NCBI GenBank assembly: GCA_026936335.1
Contig: JAPMXV010000006.1
Location: 186,001-250,000, forward strand
From: Mantamonas sphyraenae
Lineage: Eukaryota > CRuMs > Mantamonadidae
Direction of reading: 5' to 3'
Length of the DNA stretch: 64,000 nucleotides
Below are positions 11,754 through 21,932 of the stretch, one piece after another (positions within the stretch are counted from its first letter, which is position 1; every line of letters starts with the position of its first letter). The notes beneath the pieces are model-generated. The model was not told the DNA's origin and made no database searches. It saw only the letters and a list, made by a program, of their open reading frames with translations. Both the position numbers and the translations under genes were made by a program.

Positions 11754-12752
11754 TCACTTCTTCACAAAGGTAATTGCCAGCGGAGAGCCGGCAAGATCAA
11801 AACCTTGCAGGGCGTTCAGCGCCACCTCGGCTTGGATTTCGTCGTTGAAATCCACAAATGCAATTTCAGGCATGTTGGGTACGGAACGCACGCGCTGAAA
11901 GCCCTCGTAGTTGCCAAACACCTCGTTCAGCTTGCTCTCGTCGGCCTCGGCTGCCAGATTCGACACAAACAGGCTTTTGTTGCGTTCTGTGACCTGTGCC
12001 AGTCTCTGGAATGTGGATGTTTGCTTGGTCGATGTTCCGTTGCCGCCTCGTCCGCCCTTGTTCTTCTCTGTCTCCATCTCCTTTGCACGTCGTGCCGCCT
12101 CCTCTGCCTCCTTCCTCTTCCTCTCCGCCCTCGCTGCCCGCGTCTGCTCCAGCGTCCCGTCCAGTCGCGCCACAAAGTCGCTCTTTCCCACCGCGTACTC
12201 GATGGCCTGTGTGGTGTGCCTCCGTGTCAGAGTATTGCCCTTTCCTACGCGCTCTAGGCCGGCCCGAAGGAACCGGCCCTTCACGCCGCGCCGCGCGCTT
12301 TCCGACATGCCCAACCCCGCCCCGCTCCGGGCCGCCCTCTGCCTCCACACGCCCCAACTCACCAAAGGCTTGCCGAAAAAGTCGTATCCCTGCAGCTCCC
12401 GCATGGCGTTTGTGGCGCACGACAGCTCTTTGAAGATGATAAACGCCTGACCACGCATGCGCAGCGTGCGGCGAGCCACAATCTCGTAAACCGCCCCGTA
12501 CGCGCTGAACAGTTCGTACAGCGCACGCTTGAGCTCGTCCACACGGATCTTTTCGTTCAGATTGTGCACATACAGCGTCTCGTTCGGCTGCAGCTTCTTC
12601 AACGTGCTCGTGCTCGCCGTTGTTGTTGACGACTCCACGTTCATGCCGTCGTCCTCCCCGTCCGATCCCGTCTCTCCACTCTCGTCCACCTCCTCTTGCT
12701 GCTCATTCGTCTCCTCCTCCGCCGCTTGCGTTGGCTGGTCCTCCACGTCCAT
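11754..12752 (-). CDS. SNRPA: U1A/U2B''-type snRNP protein (two RRMs)
   Basis: Spliceosomal protein that binds the stem-loop of U1 and/or U2 snRNA. Two exons (12752-12363 and 12206-11754) separated by a 156-nt intron; 280 residues. After an acidic, Gln/Glu-rich N-terminal tail, RRM1 has RNP2 LYVHNL, NEKIRVDELKRALYELFSAYG and RNP1 RGQAFIIF, and ends KPLAIEYAVGKSDFVARLDG across the splice junction. A Lys/Glu/Arg-rich linker follows. RRM2 has RNP2 SLFVSNL, PEIAFVDF and ALQGFDLAGSPLAITFVKK at the C-terminus. Both RRMs and the linker layout match the U1A/U2B'' (snf) family; sequence alone does not tell which snRNA it serves, and a single protein may do both, as in Drosophila. The start at 12752 is the first ATG before the acidic tail, 85 bp from the divergent VPS39 gene. 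Confidence 0.92.
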   Translation of the reverse strand: MDVEDQPTQAAEEETNEQQEEVDESGETGSDGEDDGMNVESSTTTASTSTLKKLQPNETLYVHNLNEKIRVDELKRALYELFSAYGAVYEIVARRTLRMRGQAFIIFKELSCATNAMRELQGYDFFGKPLVSWGVWRQRAARSGAGLGMSESARRGVKGRFLRAGLERVGKGNTLTRRHTTQAIEYAVGKSDFVARLDGTLEQTRAARAERKRKEAEEAARRAKEMETEKNKGGRGGNGTSTKQTSTFQRLAQVTERNKSLFVSNLAAEADESKLNEVFGNYEGFQRVRSVPNMPEIAFVDFNDEIQAEVALNALQGFDLAGSPLAITFVKK

Positions 12753-12837
12753 CGCGCTGCGGTGTGTCGTTGACTGTGTGTCGCCGCCAGCGCTCCCTGC
12801 CCGCACCCGTCCACGCACCCATTGCAACGGTCTCGCC

Positions 12838-15800
12838 ATGTCCCACACCGCCTTCCTCGACCAGCTTCTGGTTGCCAAGGCGCCCAGCAAGATCGAGTGC
12901 ATCGACGCAATCAATGCCGAGCGCTTTGTCGTCGGCACACGGGATGGGCACATTTACGTGTACCAAATGCCCCAGGGTACGTCCTTGGCCCTGCACTCAC
13001 CTTGCCTCGAGGCCTTCTCGCCCTGCTTTGGCCCTCTTTGCTTCCCTGCCGTGTGTTTGGGCCATGCCTGTGCTGCCGTATGCCGTCTGCAAGGCTTGAA
13101 CAGAGGCCCTCCTGTACCACCCCCCCCCCGCAGCCTGCGCTTACACATCGCCCTCCCCCGTGCCACGCTCCGCTCTCCGTCACCATGAACACAGGGAAAG
13201 GACGTGCGGAGCTGGTGTCCACCCATCGAGCACCCACGAAAAAGGCCATCCAGCAAATCAAGGCCGTTCCTCCGCTCGAGGTCGCGCTGCTCCGCTCAGG
13301 TGAGCCCTCTCTCGTGCCCCCGCGCACAGCCTCCCCCGCTAACCGCGAAAACCGCAACGCACACACTGCTGTCTCCACTCGCCCCGCACAGACGGATATA
13401 TTATTGTCATGGACCTCAACAGCTTTGAGATGCGCTCCACGCTTGTGCGCACCAAGGGCTGCTCCGTGTTTGATCTCGACGACTCAAGGGTAAGCGGCGA
13501 CGTCGCCCCTGTTCACGGGCCATTGCGCACGTGAGTCTGTCCAACCCGTCGCCAACTCACACCCCATACACCCTTGTGCAGATCACTGCCGATCAAGACG
13601 CCTTTGTGTGCCTGGCGGTCGCTGTCAAGAAGCAGCTGCTGCTCTTTGAGTGGCAGCACTCCCTGCAGGACTTTCACCCCGAACCGACCGTGCGTTGGGT
13701 CATTCCGCCCGACTGCCAAACCATAGCCTGGAGTGGCAACCAGCTGTGCTGCGGCTTCAAGCGCGAGTACTCCATGGTCGAGGTGCACTCGGGAGACTCC
13801 AACACCATCTTCTCCTCGGGCAAAAGCACCACGCCCATGATCCACAAGCTCAACGATCAGGAGCTGCTGCTTGCCAGGGACACCTTGTCCATTTTTGTGG
13901 ACCTTGACGGCAAACCCACACGCAAGTACGCCATCGGCTGGAGCGAAGCGCCGCAAACCGTCGGCTCGCACTTTCCCTTTATGATTGGCGTCCTGCCCGA
14001 CTTTGTCGAGGTACGCATGATTGAAAACTCCCAGGACATGGTCCAATCGTCTGTGCTTCACGAGGCACGCTTCATCTGTGCTTCGTATGGCATCATCCTC
14101 GTCGCCGCACCCACAACTGTTTGGTGCATGAACGCACAGCCTCTGGCCGCACAGGTCGACCAGCTCGTCCAAAGTCGACAGTACGCCTCGGCGCTCAACC
14201 TGGCCACACTCATCCCAGACACAGAAATGCCCGCAGCCGCACGCAACCAGCTCGTGGCCAACATTCACAAGATGTACGCCTACTTCCTCTTCTCCGAGGG
14301 CTCCTACAAAGACAGCATGGAGCACTTTACCATTGCCGACTGCGACATCCGCTATATCCTCGCCCTGTTTCCCTCACTTTGCTCCCAGGCCACCCTCGAG
14401 CTCGTCAACCCTTTCCAAACCAACGACGTCGTCCTGCCCAAGAGCAAAACCGACCGCATCGACGCCGTCCTGGCCCTCATCGACTTTCTCACCCTGCGTC
14501 GCTCCTCATCTGCCTCTTCCACAGCCACTGTCGACGTCGTGCAGCTCATGCAGCCCGGCAGTGGGCTCAACGTGAGCGCAGGCGGATCCTCGTCGTCCTC
14601 CTCCTCTTCCTCCTCCTCTGGGCCCAGCGCTCTGTCATCTTCGGCTGTGGCTGCATCACTGTCGCCTGCTTTGCTGGAGGGGGACGTGGAGCCGCGCATG
14701 GACGCAGACTCGGTGAGCACTCTGGTGGACACCACGTTGCTCCGTGCCTACCTGGCCACCAACCCGATGCTCCTGGCCCCGTTTCTGCGCAACGACAACC
14801 GATGCGACGTGGAAGAGTGCGAGGCGCTGTTGCTGCGCGAGAACAGGCCCATCGAAACAGTTCTGCTGTTCAAATCGCACAACCTGCATCGCAAGTCCTT
14901 GGAGCTGCTGCAGCGGTACGGCCAGGGAAAGAGCACACACCCACTGTACGGCGTGAACGAGACCATTGCCTACCTGCGCAGCCTGGGAGCGGACCACACC
15001 GATCTGGTGATGGAGTTTTCGCGCTGGGTGCTGCTGGCACAACCGAAGCAGGGTCTGCGCATCTTTGTCGACGAAGACGAGGACAGGGAACCGCTGCCAC
15101 GCGGCGATGTGCTGAACATCCTCAAGCAGATGGAAGCCAAGCTGACGGAGCACCAACTGGTCGTCCCCTACCTGGAGTATGTGATTGACGCAGGGGAAAC
15201 CGAGGCCGACTTTCACAACGAATTGCTGCTGCAGTACCTGGAGCGTGTGCAGCAGCTGCGCATGGACCACGACACATCGGGCGGCTTGGTGGCACCCGAG
15301 GCAGGCAGTGAACCTGGTGAGCTGGGCAAGACGCGGCGCAAGCTGCTGCAGCTGCTGCAGTCCTCACAGCACTACAACCCGGAAAAGATGCTCAGCCGCT
15401 TCCCTCTGGAAGAGCTGTTTGAAGAACGAGCCATCCTGCTGTCACGCATTGGTCAACACGAGCAGGCGCTGAACATCTACGCCCACAAGCTCGGTGACAC
15501 ACGGCGCAAGCCGAGGAGTACTGCAGCCGCTGCTACGACCCCGAATCGGAAACAAGCAAGGACGTGTACCTGTCTCTCCTCAAGGTGTACCTGCGCCCGC
15601 CTGCGGGCTACAAGCCCCTCACGGAGCCTGCGCTGGACGCCCTGTACAAATACTTCAAGCGCATCGATGTGGCAAGTGCGGTCGAGCTGCTCAGCGACGA
15701 CACGTCGCTTATGTCCCTGTGTCCGTTCTTTGAGAGTGTCGTGCGCGAGAACAACCGCATTCGACGCAACAACGAGGTTGTGCGCCATCTGCTCAAGGCA

Positions 15801-16163
15801 GAGAACCAACAGGTGCGCGAGCAGCTCATCAACCAGCGCTCACGCATGATTCGCATCGACGAAGACCGCATGTGTCACGTGTGCAACAAGCGCATCAGCA
15901 ACCACGTCTTTGTGGCCTTCCCCAACAACACCGTCACCCACTTTATGTGTGCCGAGAAAGTCAGCGGCTACAAGATCGACCACCTGGGCGGCGGCTCCGC
16001 AAACACACCCAGCGTGTCCTCCAGCAGCCTTTCTGGAGGCATGAGCATGGGGATGGGCATGGGAGGCGGCTATGGCACTTCACCAGGCTCCTCCTCCTCC
16101 TCGTTTGGGGGCAGGCACAGCAGCAACAGCGGCTTTGATGGTGGATCGTCGTCCAGGTGGTGA
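12838..16163 (+). CDS. VPS39: VPS39/Vam6, HOPS tethering subunit
   Basis: HOPS subunit that contacts Rab7 and drives late endosome-lysosome (vacuole) fusion. Exons: 12838-12976, 13195-13299, 13392-13489 and 13582-16163; about 974 residues once one frame break is allowed for. The N-terminal citron-homology beta-propeller starts LLVAKAPSKIECID and includes LLRSDGYIIVMDL and FVCLAVAVKKQLLLFEW. The clathrin-like alpha-solenoid follows, with a Ser-rich insert near nt 14570-14640. The C-terminus has DVYLSLLKVYLRPPAGY, NEVVRHLLKAENQQVREQL and the CHVCNKRISNHVFVAFPNNT zinc-binding domain, ending in a Gly/Ser tail. The frame changes near 15500-15512, between GDTRR and AEEYCSRCYD; conserved DTR stays on the upstream side, so a missing base is likelier than the 17-nt GT..AG segment that would also fix it. 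Confidence 0.93.
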
Positions 16164-16242
16164 GGAACAATGAAGCGAATGTGTCACGAATGTGTGTGTT
16201 TGACGTTGTTTCTGTGCTTCTTCTTTGTTCATCTGCCTCTCC

Positions 16243-16803
16243 TCACTCGGGCTCCTCGTAGAGGCACAAGCCCATGTCGTCCAGCTCCTTGCGAATCTGC
16301 TCCTCCTCTTCCTCGTACAGTTCCTTCAGCATGGCCCGCCTGCGGATTTTCAGTTCATCATTGGCGCGTTGCAACTCTTCCGAAATGCTGTGTACCATTC
16401 CGGTGCCCATCCAGCAGCCATGTCAGTCGCTCCGCGCGGGCGTTTGTCTCGTGCAGCGAGGAAAACGCAACGGTCGCTTCGTCATCGGTGTTTGCAGGGC
16501 CGTGGCCCACCTACGCCACTTACACATTGCTAGCCCTCTTGGTGGCGTTGGCGGCCACATTTTGATCGATGTGTGCGTGCCACTCGGCGCTGTGTTTCAC
16601 CCTCTCCTGACTGCGCAGTGTGGGGTTGTGTGAGCGCGCACCGTCCTCACAAACCAGACGCCCCCGTCCTTCCTACACAGACACACAGACACACAGACAC
16701 ACACGTACTCCTTTACAAACTGTTCGTTGCGATACCGTTGCATGTCTTCGTTGACACGCGCCATCACATTCTGGCCCCCTGCCTTCTTGCGTCGCACCGA
16801 CAT
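16243..16803 (-). CDS. CFAP141: CFAP141-like small axonemal protein
   Basis: A 108-residue basic/coiled-coil protein built from three exons: 16803-16709, 16610-16524 and 16387-16243. All junctions are GT..AG and the frame is kept (phase 2 at both introns). Exon 1 reads MSVRRKKAGGQNVMARVNED, exon 2 QERVKHSAEWHAHIDQN, exon 3 ISEELQRANDELKIRRRAML then KELYEEEEEQIRKELDDMGL and a short acidic end. The last 45 residues follow the pattern of vertebrate CFAP141 (C1orf189): a Leu-rich helix, VRR-type basic turn, LxxLYxxE, then ELxxMG and an aromatic end. CFAP141 is a microtubule inner protein of ciliary doublets. The size (101 residues in human) and layout agree, but the protein is short, so the name is a probable rather than certain call. 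None of the exons would be called as a gene on its own. Intron 1 contains a CA repeat. Confidence 0.6.
16673..16704 (+). repeat. CA microsatellite in CFAP141 intron
   Basis: An interrupted (CA)n run, ACACAGACACACAGACACAC, immediately downstream of the CFAP141 exon 1 donor (GTACGTGTGTGTC on the minus strand). It forms the start of the intron and does not affect coding. Confidence 0.9.
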
Positions 16804-16917
16804 CTTGCGCGTGTTGTGTTTGCGTTTCCTGCGCAGAGCATGCATCATCACACCGTGTCTGCAAGCATGAACCCATTCTTTATATGTACTTCATCTTGCA
16901 TGTCCTCTCTGTGGTCG

Positions 16918-19900
16918 TCATCTCCCGTGTTCGTCATCCGTAGACGCCTCGTCGCCCGACGACTTCAATTCGTCGTCATCGGACGCAGTGGGAGCGTGTC
17001 TGTGTTCATATGTGCCGTGTGACACATCCACAGCGAGCGCTTTCATCTCCACAGCCTCTCCGGCATCTTTTCGGAGTGGCTGGAACTCCACAGCCTTTGC
17101 GTGGCTTTCTTCACCACGTTCCGCGTCTGCCAGCGACCCGCCTGCGTCAGCGACGGAGGCGTGTGTTGCAATCGATGGGTCGCCTTTGTTCTTCCGCACG
17201 ACCCGAGAGCGTGATGGGAACGGCAGCATCTTGGATTGCGACAAGTGCACCAGGACATCCAACAGTGCCTGCGCTGCGTCATCCTCGTCCGACAGCAAAC
17301 AGTATGTCACCAGCTGTGCAAACACATGCTTGTTGACCATCGGCTGCACGGTGTCCAGTTGTGCGGCGACGAGATTGTTTGTTGCACAGGCAGCCATTGC
17401 CCCACGGGTCACCAGATCGATTTCCTGCACGCTCAGATGGCCCTCCACCATGACACGTGCCTTTTCCACCTGATCGGGTTTCAACAATGGTGTCAGAGCG
17501 GCCACCAACTCCCCCAGGCTGCGTTCCATCTCTGGCGATCGGCTGCGTGCTCGCTTTTGCTCCGTTGCGGTCAGGAACACGTCCAATCCCAAATAATACA
17601 CGCATGCAATCAGGACTGAAATGGCCAACAGCACTGTGACTGTCTCCCAGGCGGCTGCGGTCGATTCGTTCACACCGGATCCCGTCACAAAAACCATGCC
17701 GGCCACAAGCAGAAGCACACCCTCCAGAAGCAACACGCTCTCCAGTTGGTTTTGTTTGGCAGCTTTGAATGGACGGAACGAGTACTGCAGCAGTGTGGCG
17801 CCGCCCAGAACCAGAATCCCCATCAGCCCCTGCAGAGCAGGCAGCGAAGTTGCAAACAGCTTCACCGCGACCACCAGCGCCTTGCGCATGAGGATGAGCC
17901 CACCAAACCAGTACCTCTTGATGGCAAACTTGCCGTACACGCACCCGAAGCGCTGTCGGAACCGTGGCTCGCTGCGCTTTCCCCGATCACGACCAAACCA
18001 CATCACTGCAAAGAACGCCGCCGGCGTGCCCACCACGTACAACACGAGGAACACAGAGGCTGGCAAGATCAGCTTGGCGTGGTCGCCACCGGGCTGCCAG
18101 CACACAATCGTCGGTGACGCGTCAAGGACTGCCACGCCCTCCCGGATCTCTGTGCAGTCAAACACCTCTAGGACACGTGTGCTGACAGAGATGTACAGCA
18201 AGGCCATGGAAAACAGGATCTCGTTGACAAAGAAGCGCCACGTGGTCTCATCCACGGGGGAGCTCTCTGTGATCAGCCGCGACAACCCGAAGCGGGCTTT
18301 GGACAGCAACAGACCCAAACCGGACTGTGAGGCCTTGGGAGGCGCGCAGAACCACGGATGGGCCTCCTTGAACGATGTGGCGTTGTTCTTGGCCCACGCA
18401 GCGTGCACGTACTCCGTCGCAACACGCACCAACAGACCAAGCACCACCGCCACAGGCAGCGCCATTGTCAGCCAGAAGCGCGTCTCGTACGTGTACTGTC
18501 CAGGAGAGGTGGTGCATTCTGGAGCGGCCGCGTCGAGATTGAAGTTGGCGATGGAAAAGTAGGAGAAAACGTTTCGCACAGACGCAGGCCACTGCAGACG
18601 GAACTCGCCAAACGTGCTCATCACCTGAAGGTGTGTGATGGCCAAATTTGCCACGCGTCCTCGCTGTTTGGGCTTCGTGCGCACCTGGCCGCGCACAAAG
18701 AAAAGGTAGGCAACAAACAGAATCGCCATGAATCCCACCGTGGCTTGCGATCCATCCTGGCACTTGGCACACTGGTCTCCCAGCTTGTAGTAGCCATCTT
18801 CACATGTGCCACACAACACCTCTTTGTAGCCGATGTTGCACCCTGTGTTGTTGCCGCCTGGACATGCTACGCTCGCGGCACAGGCCGTAAACCTGTACTC
18901 TTGCGGTCCACCGGTGGAAAAGAAGCCCGGCAACGGCTGTGGTGGACGTAATCCTCCGGGACACACTCCGTTCGCAGGGCATGGCTCACACTTGATGCCT
19001 CCCTTGCCCGTGGGTGAGTAGAACAGGGGCAGGCACACGCAATCTTCGATCGTTTCCGGAGCTTCGCTCTCTGTGTTGCCTGGGCACACAATGGGGTCTT
19101 TGACGATGGAAAACACGACGCCGTTGGCAGGGGCAATGTGTTGTCCTGCATCGAGGCTCACACGGACATTTCGAACGCCCGCCAGGTCGTTGGCCGGGGA
19201 AAGCACCACAATCTCTGTGCTTGTGAGCCTCGTCACATTGTACACGTTGCCCTGGCCAAGTTCCACACGCACAAACCCTGTGTTGACAAAGTTGGTGCCT
19301 GTGATGGTCACAGAGACGGTCTCGCCTGGCTGTTTCTTGTCTGGCGACACTCCCGTCACCGTGGGCTGTGCATACGCAAACAGACGCACGCCCGAGTCGC
19401 GAAACTGTTGGCCGTTCAGAGCCACGTGCACATCCAACAGAGCAGGCAGCGTCTGGGTTCCGTTGTAGCCGGGGACGCCGAAAGAGAGCACTGTCGCGCT
19501 TGTCTTTGTAGCGCTCACCACATGCTGCCACGCTGCGGTAGAGTCCTGCACACGCACGCGTGGCTCATCCACCACAGAGGCAAACACACCGGAAAGCTGC
19601 ACCGTGGTCGACGCACCGGCCAGTGCAATGCTTGTGTTGGGGGACGCCTGCATCCACTGCGGCTCCACGTACGCCACGAAATCGCCACCGGACAGTGCAG
19701 ACACAAAGGTGGCGCCCGCATTGCTGCTCACTTGCACAGCAAGCGACGCAGGCAACGAACCCAGATTCGGAGTGTCCACCACAATGCGGGTTTCGCTCTC
19801 GGCTTGCACCACCACAGCCGTGCCAGCCGCTCCGAAGCGGACCCGCAGCGACCCGGCAACCTCCGAGTTGAGAAACTTGGTGCCAGACACGGTCACACGC

Positions 19901-21857
19901 GTGGTTCCGTTGACGGGTCCACTGCGTGGCGAGATCCCCTGGACCACGGGTGCCACGGCCTCAAACGGTATGGATTGCGGCGTGGATGAGCCTGCAGGCA
20001 CGATGGCAAACACTCCTGTGGCCTGGCTGGCGTCTGCGTTGGGTGACACCTGCAAGGAATAGGTGCCCTCAGGCAGCGCCTTGCTCACCGCCTCCAAAAG
20101 GGTGGTGTTGACAAAGCGAGCGGGCGTCGTGTGTGTGGCCCCTCCAAACAGCACCGTGTTGACACTGGTGTTTGTCCACCGGTCGCCGTACACACGCATG
20201 GGCACCGCAAGTCCTGCAGGTACGCGCGTGGGAGCCACCCACGTGATGTTGGGCATCGGCGTCGTCCGCAACACCGTGCTTGGCAGCGAGGCCACATACG
20301 TGAAGAACTGGAACGAAGGCGACGTGCTCAGCGCCACAGCCACCGTCACTGGCTGGCCGTCCACCAGCTGCGGCTGGCCTTGGGCGTTCAGACCAGCCAC
20401 GGGCGCTGTGAACACACGTGACGCCGAAATCGACAGTGTGGTGCCCAGGAATCCCGTGCCTGTTTGCGTCACGTACATCGTCGGCGCTTGTTGGGTGGCC
20501 AATACAGGCAGGTCCTGCATGCCAGGGCCCGTCAGCAGCAGCTGGGTGCCCCCCGATGTGGGCACCCACGGAGGCAACGCAGTCACGCTGGCCACCGGAC
20601 GCACGCCCGTGAGCTGGAAGATGCGCAGTTTGGAAGGATTCGGTGCATCCAGAATGGTGGTGCCGCTGGCCCATTGTTGGCCGTTCAGGGACACCTCCAC
20701 CACAACATCCCCTGTGTACGGCCACAGCTCGGGCACCTGCACAAACATGCGCTGTGTGGTCTGTGCCAAAGCTGTCAGCACATACACCGTGCCGTTGCTC
20801 AGCGTCAAGCGTGTGTACGCCAGGCCGGCAACAAAGAACTTTTCATCCGCCGGCCGCACAAACAAAAGGCCCCAATCCGAGTCGGTTTGGCCACCGTACA
20901 GATACTTGATGGCAGGCAAGGTGTTGGGCTGCACCTCGTCCAGCTGACCGTGTTCCTTGTAACTCGGAACGTAGGCGGTGTCGTAGGCGTCGCCGCAAGG
21001 ATGGCCTGCTGGCCATTGGGACGCACCACCACACTCAGCGTGGCCATTTGTCCGTTTGCAATGGTCAGACCTTGGAACGAGGATGTGTTGAACAGCATGC
21101 TGCCATCGGTCCGGCTCGTCCCTGAAACCGTCCATTTCTGGAGCCCGTTGGACAGTTCCATGAGAGGTGAGTCGCCCACCTGCACAAAGCCAGTGCCGCT
21201 GGCCATCACCAGCGTGCCTCCGGACACCAGGCCCAAGTTGGGCGTGAGTGCGCCCAGCTGCATCGCGTACGCCACAAATCCAACCGTGCTTGTGTTGTGC
21301 CTTTGCACGCCATTGAACGTCACCTGCAAGTCGAAGCTTCCTGCAGCCAGTCCTGAAGGCGTAGTGCATGTCATCTCGCTGCTGGACGTGACGTTTCCAG
21401 CAAACTGGGTTTCGTTCCCGCTGCCGCGGTGTACAAGCACACACACGGGCACACTCCCGCTGCCTGTTGGCACACTGCTACTCTTTACAACCACACTCGT
21501 GTTGCCACTCGTGGGCCCACTGAAGCGCATCTGCACGAAATCGGTGGCGTAGAAGAAGAACGGTGTCGCCGCGTCCCCAACCGTCACCTGCGCAGCTCCA
21601 GCGAGGGGAAACGCAGGCGTACTGCAGTTCAGCTGCGTGCTGGACACAACCACGCATCCAAGCGCCGATCGCACTGTCCCATTTCCACCTCCCACAAATG
21701 TGACTGCCAAGCTTGCGTTGAAGCCGGTCCCGCGCAGAACGACATTTGTGGCCACATCCACAGGCGCCACGCTCGGCTCCACCTGCGTCACAAGCACCGC
21801 CCCGTGGCATGCCCAGCACACAACCAGCGCCACAACAAGACTCGCTGCAACCTTCAT
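16918..21857 (-). CDS. Giant TIG/IPT-domain cell-surface protein with polytopic C-terminus
   Basis: About 1,646 residues, probably one exon. It begins with a signal peptide (MKVAASLVVALVVCWACHGA, start 21857). Many immunoglobulin-like TIG/IPT repeats follow, recognisable by PxxGPxxGxTxVTVSGxxF-type openings such as GISPRSGPVNGTTRVTVSGT and GVSPDKKQPGETVSVTITGT; N-glycosylation sequons are abundant. A Cys-rich GCC2/GCC3-like segment comes next (CVCLPLFYSP, CEPCPANGVCPGG, CGTCEDGYYKLGDQCAKC). The last ~550 residues have about eight hydrophobic helices and a cytoplasmic tail rich in Ser, Glu and Asp. The role is unknown; adhesion or sensing at the cell surface fits the layout. The frame breaks between about 20975 and 21000 (QQAILA in one frame, DAYDTAYVPSYKEHG in the next), consistent with one missing base. 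The gene lies 75 bp downstream of the MVP stop, same strand. Confidence 0.8.
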
Positions 21858-21932
21858 GCACGCTGACGGATGTGGTTGCGTTGGCAATGGTTGCGCAGGC
21901 TGCGCACAGCAAAACGTGCTTCATTCTCCGTC

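Noticed and set aside
16570-16720. Short frames read as two or three separate genes
   Set aside because: They join through good splice sites into one CFAP141-like protein.
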